Part shown: positions 54,839 to 62,531 of the stretch, one piece after another
Position numbering within the stretch: the first letter of the stretch is position 1
How the letters are laid out: every line of letters begins with the position of its first letter
Origin: Variovorax sp. V93
GTDB lineage: Bacteria > Pseudomonadota > Gammaproteobacteria > Burkholderiales > Burkholderiaceae_C
Assembly (NCBI RefSeq): GCF_041154485.1
Contig: NZ_AP028669.1
Location: forward strand, 1,488,001 to 1,552,000
Direction of reading: 5' to 3'
DNA length: 64,000 nucleotides
Made by a program: the position numbers and the translations under genes
Notes under the pieces: model-generated
Database searches by the model: none
What the model saw: the letters and a program-made list of their open reading frames with translations, nothing else
What the model was told of the DNA's origin: nothing

Positions 54839-54863
54839 GAGGGGGCCGCCTATTTGCCCCCTC
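54839..54863 (-). repeat. GC-rich hairpin in the ndvB leader
   Basis: GAGGGGGC (54839-54846) and GCCCCCTC (54856-54863) form an 8-bp stem upstream of the start-codon hairpin. With its flank it shares the words CCCCCGAGAGGGGGC and GGCGGCCCC (minus strand) with the other GC-rich intergenic repeats of the window. Confidence 0.45.
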
Positions 54864-54906
54864 TCGGGGGAAATTGCAGCCCGTGTCGCTTCAGGGTCTG
54901 CCACCC

Positions 54907-55125
54907 TCAAGCGACGGCGAACAGCCCGATACCGAAGGCGACCGCAACGAAAGCCATCGTGACGATCCGGCCCGCAGCGAGCGCGCGCACCCGCTGCATG
55001 TGGCTTCGCACCGAGAACCATCGCCCGTGGGCGCGTGCGCAATGGCGCATGTGAGAGGCCAGCGCTTCGAAATCGTGATGGACGAAATCGATCTGCGAAT
55101 GAGTCAGCGACTGCGGGGTAGACAT
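54907..55125 (-). CDS. Small membrane protein, hypothetical
   Basis: A 72-residue protein with a polar, histidine-rich N-terminal part (residues 1-48: FVHHDFEALASHMRHC, ARAHGRWF) and one C-terminal membrane helix (about 52-71, IVTMAFVAVAFGIGLFAVA), so tail-anchored. CAGGAG nine bases before the ATG supports a real gene. It is 94 bases upstream of ndvB and in the same direction. A role with the glucan synthase is only suggested by position. Not a family I know. Confidence 0.6.
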   Translation of the reverse strand: MSTPQSLTHSQIDFVHHDFEALASHMRHCARAHGRWFSVRSHMQRVRALAAGRIVTMAFVAVAFGIGLFAVA

Positions 55126-55251
55126 TGCAACGGGCTCCTGAATACGACTCGAGCTGCCGCGCGATTGCGAGAGATAGCGAGAAACTTTGAACGTCCCCCG
55201 ACCCTACTCTCTTAATTGACCTTACGGGTTGCTATCCCGCGTTCCTTGCGT

Positions 55252-55280
55252 AGGAAAGGGCGCACAAAACGCCCTTTCCT
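55252..55280 (-). terminator. Terminator hairpin after ppc
   Basis: AGGAAAGGGCG (55252-55262) and CGCCCTTTCCT (55270-55280) form a perfect 11-bp stem with a seven-base loop, 29 bases after the ppc stop codon. There is no T-run on the minus-strand exit, but stem strength and place suggest transcription ends here. Confidence 0.65.
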
Positions 55281-55308
55281 GGCTTGCTCGATCGATCCGG
55301 AGATCTGC

Positions 55309-58152
55309 TCAACCCGTGTTGCGCAGGCCGGCCGCCACCCCGTTGATCGAGATGTGGATGCCGCGCTGCAGCCGCTCGCCGCCTTCGCCCGCGCGGTAGC
55401 GGCGCATCAGCTCGACCTGCAGGTGATGCAGCGGATCGATGTACGGAAAACGGTGGCGCACCGAGCGCTGCATCTCGGCGTTGCCCTCGAGCCTCTGCTT
55501 GGCGCCGGTGATGAGCGTGAGCGCGTCGGAGGTGCGGTGCCACTCGGTATCGATCATCGAGAACACCTTCTGGCGCAGCTTGCGGTCGGTCACCAGTTCG
55601 GCATAGCGCGACGCCAGCGCGAGGTCGCTCTTGGCCAGCACCATGTCCATGTTGGAGAGCAGCGTGCGAAAGAACGGCCACTGCGCATACATGCGGCGCA
55701 GCAGCGCGGTGCGCTCCTTGCGCGCGGCCGGCGTTGCGGCCGAGGCCAGGAACTGCTCCACGCCCGAGCCGAAACCGAACCAGCCGGGAATGGTGAGCCG
55801 GCACTGGCCCCAGCTGAAGCTCCATGGCACGGCGCGCAGGTCGTCGATCTTGTGGCTCGGGTTGCGCGAGGCGGGACGCGAGCCGATGTTGAGCTCGGCG
55901 ATCTCGCGGATCGGCGTGGAGCCGAAGAAGTAGTCGCCGAAGCCCGGGGTTTCGTAGACCAGCTTGCGGTAGGCCGACATGCTCGCGGCCGACAGCTCCC
56001 CGGCCGCCGACAGGAAGGTGGCGGGCGCCGACTTGGCCTGCGGCAGCAGCGTGGCTTCGAGCGTGGCGGCCACCAGCGTCTCGAGGTTGCGCCGGCCGAT
56101 CTCGCGGTTGGCGTACTTCGAGCCGATCACCTCGCCCTGTTCGGTGAGGCGGATCTGGCCGCGCACCGTGCCGGGCGGCTGCGCGAGGATCGCCTGGTAG
56201 CTCGGTCCGCCGCCGCGTCCCACCGTGCCGCCGCGGCCATGGAACATGCGCAGGCGAATCGGATGGGCCTTTTTCCTGTTGAGCTCGTCGAACAGTGCGA
56301 CCAGCGCAATGCCTGCGCGGTAGAGCTCCCAGTTGCTCGTGAAGATGCCGCCGTCCTTGTTGCTGTCGCTGTAGCCGAGCATCACGTCCTGCTCGGCGCC
56401 CGAGCGCTCGATCAGCGCCTGGATGTTCGGCAGCGCATAGAAGGCACGCACGATGGGGGCGGCATTGCGCAGGTCCTCGATGGTTTCGAACAGCGGCACC
56501 ACGATCAGGTCGCAGGTGGCGTTGCCGTCCATCTTGCCGCGCAGCAGGCCCACTTCCTTTTGCAGCAGCAGCGCCTCGAGCAGGTCGCTCACCGTCTCGG
56601 TGTGGCTGATGATGTAGTGGCGGATGGCGGCCGCACCGTAGCGCGCACGCGCGGTGCGCGCTGCCGCGAAGATCGCGAGCTCGCTCTGCGCGAGCGGCGA
56701 GTATTCGGCATCGGGCACACGCAGCGGGCGCGCGTCGTCGAGCAGCTTGAGCAGCAGCGTCTGCTTGGCCTCCTCGGCCAGCGAGGCATAGGCGGGCTCG
56801 ATGCGCGCGGTGGCCAGCAGCTCGGCGATCACGGCCTCGTGCTTGTCCGAGCTCTGGCGCAGGTCGACCGTGGCCAGGTGAAAGCCGAACACCTCGACCG
56901 CGCGGATCAGCGGCCGCAGGCGCGGCGCCGCCAGCACGCTGCCGTGCTTCTCGACGAGCGACTCTTCCACCGTGTGCAGGTCGGCCAGGAATTCCTCGGC
57001 CTTCGTGTAGGGGTTTTGCGGCGGCACGGCGTGGCGCGCGGCTTCGCCGCCGGTGAGCTCGCGCAGCGTGGCCGCCAGCCGCGCATACACGCCGGTGAGC
57101 GCGCGCCGGTAGGGCTCATCCTTGCGGTGCTCGCTGGTGTCGGGCGAGCGCTCGGCCAGCGCCTGCATCTCGACCGACACGTCCACCAGCGTGGCGGACA
57201 GCGAGAGCTCGCCGCCCAGGTAGTGCACTTCGGTGAGATAGTGGCGCAGCGCCAGCTCGGCCTGGCGGCGCAGCGCGTATTCGAGCGTTTCGGCCGTCAC
57301 GTTGGGATTGCCGTCGCGGTCGCCGCCGATCCATTGGCCCATGCGCAGGAAGGGCGCGACCGAAGGCACCACACCGCCCTGGCCCAGCGCCTTTTCGAGG
57401 TCGGCATAGACGCGCGGAATCTCGCGCAGGAAGGTGGCTTCGTAGTAGCTCAGCGCATTCTCGATCTCGTCGGCCACGGTGAGCTTGGAAAAGCGCAGCA
57501 GCCGCGTCTGCCAGATCTGCGTGACGCGGATGCGCATCTGCGTTTCGTTCTCGGCAAACTCGAGCGGCGTGAGCGCGTCCTTGGCGCCGGCGTAGGCGCT
57601 CTGGCGCAGCTTGATCTCGTCGCGCGTGGTGAGCAGCTGCGCAATGGCGCGCTCGGCATCGAGGATGCTCTTGCGCTGCACCTCGGTCGGGTGCGCGGTG
57701 AGCACCGGCGAGACATAGCTGCGTGCCAGCGAGGCCACCACTTCGTCGGGCTTGACGCCGGCCTTGCGGATGCGCGCGAGCGCGGTCTGCAGATCGCCGT
57801 CGGCGTTTTCGCCGGCGCGCTCGGCCTCGGTGCGGCGGCGGATTTGGTGGCGGTCTTCGGCCAGGTTGGCCAGGTGGCTGAAATAGGTGAAGGCGCGGAT
57901 CACGCGCACCGTCTGGGCCGCGCTCAGGCCCTTGAGCAGGTTCTTGAGCGCGCGGTCGGCGGCGTGGTCCGCATCGCGGCGGAAGGCCACCGACAGCGTG
58001 CGGATCTTCTCGACCAGCGCATAACTCTCCTCGCCCTCCTGTTCGCGGATCACGTCGCCGAGGATGCGGCCCAAAAGCCGGATGTCGTCGATCAGCGGCT
58101 GGTCTTCGGCTTGCCGGCGCCTGGGCGGCGCAGGAGTCTTGCTGGCTTTCAT
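55309..58152 (-). CDS. ppc: Phosphoenolpyruvate carboxylase
   Basis: Anaplerotic enzyme that carboxylates phosphoenolpyruvate to oxaloacetate, 947 residues, in the family's normal range. Both PROSITE-type active-site regions are visible: [13 protein letters not shown] near residues 155-167 with the catalytic His, and [16 protein letters not shown] near 630-645 with the glycine loop. [10 protein letters not shown] near 605 and a C-terminus ending in GLRNTG, as in all plant-type PEPCs, confirm it is complete. ATG 58152 is preceded by CCAGGAAAAACATCGAA. It is divergent from hemC across 83 bases. Confidence 0.97.
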   Translation of the reverse strand: MKASKTPAPPRRRQAEDQPLIDDIRLLGRILGDVIREQEGEESYALVEKIRTLSVAFRRDADHAADRALKNLLKGLSAAQTVRVIRAFTYFSHLANLAEDRHQIRRRTEAERAGENADGDLQTALARIRKAGVKPDEVVASLARSYVSPVLTAHPTEVQRKSILDAERAIAQLLTTRDEIKLRQSAYAGAKDALTPLEFAENETQMRIRVTQIWQTRLLRFSKLTVADEIENALSYYEATFLREIPRVYADLEKALGQGGVVPSVAPFLRMGQWIGGDRDGNPNVTAETLEYALRRQAELALRHYLTEVHYLGGELSLSATLVDVSVEMQALAERSPDTSEHRKDEPYRRALTGVYARLAATLRELTGGEAARHAVPPQNPYTKAEEFLADLHTVEESLVEKHGSVLAAPRLRPLIRAVEVFGFHLATVDLRQSSDKHEAVIAELLATARIEPAYASLAEEAKQTLLLKLLDDARPLRVPDAEYSPLAQSELAIFAAARTARARYGAAAIRHYIISHTETVSDLLEALLLQKEVGLLRGKMDGNATCDLIVVPLFETIEDLRNAAPIVRAFYALPNIQALIERSGAEQDVMLGYSDSNKDGGIFTSNWELYRAGIALVALFDELNRKKAHPIRLRMFHGRGGTVGRGGGPSYQAILAQPPGTVRGQIRLTEQGEVIGSKYANREIGRRNLETLVAATLEATLLPQAKSAPATFLSAAGELSAASMSAYRKLVYETPGFGDYFFGSTPIREIAELNIGSRPASRNPSHKIDDLRAVPWSFSWGQCRLTIPGWFGFGSGVEQFLASAATPAARKERTALLRRMYAQWPFFRTLLSNMDMVLAKSDLALASRYAELVTDRKLRQKVFSMIDTEWHRTSDALTLITGAKQRLEGNAEMQRSVRHRFPYIDPLHHLQVELMRRYRAGEGGERLQRGIHISINGVAAGLRNTG

Positions 58153-58235
58153 TTCGATGTTTTTCCTGGTCTAGAAAAGAATGCGCCGCCTGCGTTGTTG
58201 CGGCGCAACATGCTAGCATTCCGGAGGTCTTCAAC
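58153..58235. promoter_or_regulatory. Divergent ppc-hemC spacer
   Basis: Within these 83 bases lie two small dyads, GTTGC-GGC-GCAAC (58197-58209) and TGCTAGCA (58211-58218), then the ribosome-binding GGAGG of hemC. TAGCAT could be a -10 for hemC. Both promoters must be packed here; no regulator can be named. Confidence 0.35.
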
Positions 58236-59162
58236 ATGTACTTTTTGGGAGCGGCCTTGAGCAATATCGTGATCGCCACGCGCGAAAGCCGGCTCGCCCT
58301 GTGGCAGGCCGAACACGTGCAGGCGCTGCTGCAGGAAAGAGGCCACGCGGTCAGCCTGCTGGGCATGACCACGCGGGGCGACCAGATCCTCGACAAGTCG
58401 CTCAGCAAGGTGGGCGGCAAGGGCCTGTTCGTGAAGGAGCTCGAACTCGCGCTCGAGGAAGGCCGCGCCGACATCGCGGTGCATTCGCTGAAAGACGTGC
58501 CGATGGACCTGCCCGAGGGTTTCGTGCTGGCCTGCGTGCTGGAGCGCGAAGACCCGCGCGATGCGCTGGTGTCGCCGCGCCATGCCTCGCTCGACGAGCT
58601 GCCGCAGGGCGCCGTCGTCGGCACCTCCAGCCTGCGGCGCGTGGTGCTGCTGCGCGCCCTGCGGCCCGACCTGCGCATCGAGCCGCTGCGCGGCAACCTC
58701 GACACCCGCCTGCGCAAGCTCGACGAAGGCCAGTACGACGCCATCGTGCTCGCGGCGGCCGGACTCAAGCGGCTCGGGCTCGAACACCGCATCCGGGTCG
58801 CGTTCGATCCCGACACCATGCTGCCGGCCGCGGGGCAGGGCGCGCTCGGCATCGAGGTGCGGGCCGACCGCACCGAGCTGATCGCGCTGCTGGCCACGCT
58901 GGCGCATCCGCGCGATTGGCTGGCCACCGCCGCCGAGCGCGCGGTGAGCCGGTCGATGGGCGGCAGCTGTTCCATGCCGCTGGCAGCCCATGCGCGCTGG
59001 CAGGCCGATGGAGCGCTGCGCATCGATGCGGCCTGGGGCGACCCCGAGGGCAATGCCGCGCTGGTGCGGGTTCAGGCGCAAGCACCGGCCGCCGACTTCG
59101 CGCAGGCCGGCGCGCTCGGCGAACGTGCCGCTGCGCTGCTGCGCGACGCTGGCGCGCACTGA
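58236..59162 (+). CDS. hemC: Porphobilinogen deaminase (hydroxymethylbilane synthase)
   Basis: Joins four porphobilinogens into hydroxymethylbilane in heme and siroheme synthesis. 308 residues. N-terminal block [18 protein letters not shown]; Lys/Asp-rich [23 protein letters not shown] broken here into [12 protein letters not shown] and [13 protein letters not shown] near residue 45-70, containing the catalytic Asp of VHSLKDVP. The dipyrromethane-cofactor Cys245 is in [15 protein letters not shown] 58236 follows GGAGG with eight bases spacing; a TTG at 58257 with GGGAG ahead would give a seven-residue shorter form. First gene of the hemC-D-X-Y operon. Confidence 0.96.
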   Translation: MYFLGAALSNIVIATRESRLALWQAEHVQALLQERGHAVSLLGMTTRGDQILDKSLSKVGGKGLFVKELELALEEGRADIAVHSLKDVPMDLPEGFVLACVLEREDPRDALVSPRHASLDELPQGAVVGTSSLRRVVLLRALRPDLRIEPLRGNLDTRLRKLDEGQYDAIVLAAAGLKRLGLEHRIRVAFDPDTMLPAAGQGALGIEVRADRTELIALLATLAHPRDWLATAAERAVSRSMGGSCSMPLAAHARWQADGALRIDAAWGDPEGNAALVRVQAQAPAADFAQAGALGERAAALLRDAGAH

Positions 59163-59179
59163 CGATTTTTCAAACAACG

Positions 59180-59953
59180 ATGGCTGCCAAGCCCGTCATC
59201 GTCACGCGGCCGGCGCGCGAGGCTGCGCAATGGGCGGACGAGTTCCGGGCCGCGGGGCTGGATGCCGCGGTGCTGCCGCTGATCGCCATCGAGCCCGCCA
59301 TCGACGCGGAGCCGCTGCGCGCAGCGTGGAAGCGGCTTGCGGACTACGCGGCGCTGATGTTCGTGAGCGCCACCGCGGTCGAGCATTTCTTCCTGCATGC
59401 GGAAGAAGGGCAACGCGCAACCGGCCCGCGCTTCTGGGCCACGGGGCCCGGCACGGCACGCGCACTCTTGCGTGCCGGCGTGCCGCAAGGCGCCATCGAC
59501 GCACCGCCTTCCGACGCCGCCCGCTTCGATTCCGAGGCCCTGTGGGAGCGCGTGAAAGGGCAGGTGGCCCAGGGCGTGCGCGTGCTGATCGTGCGCGGCG
59601 GCGATGCGGCCGGCCACCCGAGCGGACGCGACTGGCTCGCCCACGAGATCGATGCCGCCCAGGGGCTGCGCGACACCGTGGTCGCCTACCGGCGCCTGCC
59701 GCCATCCTTCGACGACGCGGCGCGTGCGCTGGCGCTCGATGGCGCCGCGGGGCGCGCGGTCTGGCTGTTCAGCAGCTCGGAGGCCATTGCCAACCTGTGC
59801 GATGCCATGCCGGGCACCGACTGGCATGCGGCCGTTGCGGTGGCGACCCATGCGCGCATCGGCGAAGCCGCGCGGGCCGCGGGATTCGGTTCGGTGCGCG
59901 TGTGCCCGCCGCTGCGGGAAGCCCTGGTCGCGTCGATAGAATCCTTCACATGA
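59180..59953 (+). CDS. hemD: Uroporphyrinogen-III synthase
   Basis: Cyclises and inverts ring D of hydroxymethylbilane to give uroporphyrinogen III. 257 residues with the family's two alpha/beta lobes (about 1-35 plus 165-255, and 40-160). Sequence is poorly conserved in this family, but the N-terminus VIVTRPAREAAQWADEF, the FVSATAVEHFF block (about 57-67), LIVRGGDAAG near 140 and FSSSEAIANL near 198 are the expected signposts. It stands 17 bases after hemC and overlaps hemX by four bases. Confidence 0.93.
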   Translation: MAAKPVIVTRPAREAAQWADEFRAAGLDAAVLPLIAIEPAIDAEPLRAAWKRLADYAALMFVSATAVEHFFLHAEEGQRATGPRFWATGPGTARALLRAGVPQGAIDAPPSDAARFDSEALWERVKGQVAQGVRVLIVRGGDAAGHPSGRDWLAHEIDAAQGLRDTVVAYRRLPPSFDDAARALALDGAAGRAVWLFSSSEAIANLCDAMPGTDWHAAVAVATHARIGEAARAAGFGSVRVCPPLREALVASIESFT

Positions 59954-61041
59954 GTGCCGCGTCCCCGTCCGACGACTTCTCCCCCCCATCTTCCGCCGCG
60001 CCGGTGCCCGCCACGCTGGCGATGGCGCAGTCGCCGGAGTCGCAGGCGGCCGCCGCAACGATGCTCTCGCGCATCGGCTTCGGCCTGCTGGCCATCGTGG
60101 CGCTGGCGGCCCTGGTGACGGCCATCTCCCTGTGGCAGAAGGTCAGCGGCATGCAGGAGCAGCTGGCGCGCCAGAGCGCCGATGCGCTGGCCCAGTCGCT
60201 CGAGGCGCGCACGCTCGCGCGCCAGGCCATCGACACGGTACGCGAGACCGCAGCCCGCGCCGCGCTCACCGAAACCCGGGTTGCCGAGGTCGCGCTGCAG
60301 CGCTCGCAGCTCGAAGAACTGATGCAAAGCCTCTCGCGCTCGCGCGACGAGAACCTGGTGGTCGACATCGAATCGGCCGTGCGCCTGGCGCTGCAGCAGG
60401 CGCAGGTCACGGGCAGCGTGGAGCCCCTGCTGGCCGCCCTCAAGTCCGGCGACCTGCGTATCGCGCGCGCCGCGCAGCCCCGGCTGGCGCCGCTGCAGCG
60501 CGCCATGCAGCGCGACGCCGACCGCCTGCGCAGCAGCGCCAGCGCCGACAGCGGCGAAGCGCTGCAAAAGCTCGACGAGCTGATGCGCAGCGTGGACGAC
60601 CTGCCGCCGCTCAACGCCGTGGCCATGCGCGGCTCGGGCCTCAATGCCTGGCAGCCCGAGCCCATTCCGGCCGATGCGGCCTGGTGGGAAAAACTGCTGC
60701 TGACGGTGCGCGCCGAAGCGCGGTCGCTGGTGCGGGTCGGGCGCATCGAACGTCCCGAGGCGGTGCTGCTGGCACCCGACCAGACCTATTTCCTGCGCGA
60801 GAACCTCAAGCTCAAGCTGCTCAATGCGCGGCTCTCGCTGCTGTCTCGGCAGGTGGACGCCGCGCGCAGCGAACTCGCCACGGTGGCCGCATCGCTGAAC
60901 CGCTATTTCGATCCCGCATCGCGGCGCACGCAGGCCGCCGCCACGCAGCTGCAGCAGTTGCAGGCGCTCGTGAAGACCTCCGAACCCCCGCGCATCGACG
61001 ACACGCTGTCGGCGCTGGCCACGGCGGCAGCGGGGCGCTGA
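59950..61041 (+). CDS. hemX: HemX-like membrane protein
   Basis: A 363-residue protein of the proteobacterial HemX family, encoded between hemD and hemY and once misnamed uroporphyrinogen-III methyltransferase. A cytoplasmic proline-rich N-terminus (1-37) is followed by one membrane helix (about 40-62) and then a long helical periplasmic domain with coiled-coil heptads (about 65-125; SADALAQSLEARTLAR). It lacks any methyltransferase motif. Function is unsettled; probably a scaffold or regulator of heme enzymes. Overlap with hemD (ATGA) implies coupling. Confidence 0.9.
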   Translation: MSAASPSDDFSPPSSAAPVPATLAMAQSPESQAAAATMLSRIGFGLLAIVALAALVTAISLWQKVSGMQEQLARQSADALAQSLEARTLARQAIDTVRETAARAALTETRVAEVALQRSQLEELMQSLSRSRDENLVVDIESAVRLALQQAQVTGSVEPLLAALKSGDLRIARAAQPRLAPLQRAMQRDADRLRSSASADSGEALQKLDELMRSVDDLPPLNAVAMRGSGLNAWQPEPIPADAAWWEKLLLTVRAEARSLVRVGRIERPEAVLLAPDQTYFLRENLKLKLLNARLSLLSRQVDAARSELATVAASLNRYFDPASRRTQAAATQLQQLQALVKTSEPPRIDDTLSALATAAAGR

Positions 61042-61043
61042 CG

Positions 61044-61131
61044 TGAGCCCCCACGTTCATCACTTCGTGTATTTGCTGCCCCCCAAAGGGGGCGCAGGCC
61101 TCCCTTGGGGCGGCCCGGCGAGGGGCCTGAC
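61044..61131 (+). repeat. GC-rich intergenic repeat within the hem operon
   Basis: The full 90-base gap between hemX and hemY is this element: GAGCCCCCACG, CACTTCGTG, GCCCCCCAAAGGGGGC (a perfect hairpin), CCTCCCTTGGGGCGGCCCGGCG. It is a type of repeat familiar from Variovorax and relatives. Its right edge, AGGGGCCTGAC, serves as the ribosome-binding region for hemY's GTG. Confidence 0.65.
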
Positions 61132-62415
61132 GTGAGAGCCGCACTGTGGCTCCTCGCGCTGTTCGCCGTTGCGGCGGCTGTGGCGCTGTTCGCGGGCAAC
61201 AACCAGGGCACGATCACCGTGTTCTGGCCACCCTGGCGCGTCGACCTGTCGCTGAACCTGGTGCTGGTCATCCTGCTGGCCGCGTTCGTGCTGCTCCATC
61301 TTGCATTGCGCGGCCTGGCGGCGCTGTTCTCGCTTCCGACCCAGGCGCGCCAATGGCGGCTGCAGCAAAAGGAACGCATGCTGCACTCGGCCCTGCTCGA
61401 TGCCATGGTGCAGTTGCTCTCGGGCCGCTTCTCGCGCGCGCGCAAGGCCGCGCAAGCCGCGCTGGTGCAGGAAAAAACGCTGGCCGCGCTCGGCGCGAGC
61501 CTGCCGCAGGCCCAGCAGGTCCGCGTGCTGTCGCACCTGCTGGCTGCCGAGAGCGCTCAGGCCCTGCAGGACCGGGCCGCGCGCGACGCGCACCTGCAGC
61601 AGGCGCTCAACGAAAGCGTCGACCGCATCGTGCTGGCCAGTCCCGAAACGCGCGAAGGCGTGCAGCTGCGCGCGGCGCGCTGGGCGCTCGAAGACCGCGA
61701 TCCCGCGGGCGCCCTGGCTCGGCTCGAGGAGCTTCCCCAAGGCGTGCAGCGGCGCACGCTCGCGCTGCGCATCCGCCTGAAGGCGGCGCGCCAGGATGGG
61801 CGCACGCTCGAAGCACTGGAAACGGCGCGCCTGCTGGCCAAGCACCGGGCCTTTTCCGAGGGCGCAGCGCAGAGCATCGTGCGCGGCCTCGCCACCGAGC
61901 TGCTGTCGGGTGCGCATGACCCGGCACAGCTGCTTCGCGCCTGGGCCGAGCTCGACGACGCCGAGCGTGAAATGCCCGAGGTCGCGATTCACGCCGCCCA
62001 ACGCATGGTGGCACTGCGCGGCGATCTGTCGCTGGCGCGCGGCTGGCTGCTGCCGGCCTGGGAGCGCATGGTGTCGCAGCCCCGGGGCCTGGGCGATATG
62101 CTGCGCGTCAAGATGGCGCGCGCGCTCGAGGCGGGGCTCGATTCGGTGGATGCCGACTGGCTGGCCCGCATCGAAACGGCGCAGCGCAACAACCCGCGCG
62201 ACCCCAACCTGCAGTACCTCGCGGGCATGGCCTGCATGAAGCGCCAGCTCTGGGGCAAGGCCCAGCAACTGCTGATGCAGGCCGGCCTGGGCCTGCAGGA
62301 CACGGAGCTTTACCGGCGCGCCTGGCTGGCACTGGCCGAACTGGCCGAAACGCGCGGCGACGAAGAGCAGGCCGCAGCGGCCTGGAAGCGCGCGGCGCAG
62401 ACCGAGAAGGTCTGA
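61132..62415 (+). CDS. hemY: HemY-like heme biosynthesis protein
   Basis: A 427-residue proteobacterial HemY (unrelated to Bacillus protoporphyrinogen oxidase). Two membrane helices (about residues 5-22 and 42-62) carry the family string NNQGTITVFWPPWRVDLSLNL split here around the periplasmic loop (GTITVFWPPWRVDLS). The rest is a cytoplasmic TPR-like helical domain (about 90-420; ARAALVQ-like ARKAAQAALVQEK, LAELAETRGDEEQAAAAWKRA). It probably organises late heme synthesis. The start is GTG 61132, taken because the helix begins there; it lies at the border of the repeat. Confidence 0.9.
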   Translation: MRAALWLLALFAVAAAVALFAGNNQGTITVFWPPWRVDLSLNLVLVILLAAFVLLHLALRGLAALFSLPTQARQWRLQQKERMLHSALLDAMVQLLSGRFSRARKAAQAALVQEKTLAALGASLPQAQQVRVLSHLLAAESAQALQDRAARDAHLQQALNESVDRIVLASPETREGVQLRAARWALEDRDPAGALARLEELPQGVQRRTLALRIRLKAARQDGRTLEALETARLLAKHRAFSEGAAQSIVRGLATELLSGAHDPAQLLRAWAELDDAEREMPEVAIHAAQRMVALRGDLSLARGWLLPAWERMVSQPRGLGDMLRVKMARALEAGLDSVDADWLARIETAQRNNPRDPNLQYLAGMACMKRQLWGKAQQLLMQAGLGLQDTELYRRAWLALAELAETRGDEEQAAAAWKRAAQTEKV

Positions 62416-62467
62416 CCGGCAATCGGTCCCGCGCTGCGGCGCTTGCTGCTCTCTCTTGCATTCCCCA

Positions 62468-62529
62468 TAAAAAAACGGCGCCGATGTGGCGCCGTTCTTC
62501 ATTGTTCCCGGGCCCTCGGGCCCGGGCTT
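62468..62529. terminator. Bidirectional tandem-hairpin terminator
   Basis: AACGGCGCC (62474-62482) and GGCGCCGTT (62488-62496) form a 9-bp stem; on the minus strand it is followed by seven T. A second stem, CCCGGGCCC (62507-62515) with GGGCCCGGG (62518-62526), begins six bases after the rne stop. They separate two convergent transcripts, hemY and rne. Confidence 0.8.
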
Positions 62530-62531
62530 CT

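Noticed and set aside
59950..61041. Labelling this gene as uroporphyrinogen-III methyltransferase
   Set aside because: No methyltransferase motifs; single membrane helix plus coiled coil fits HemX.
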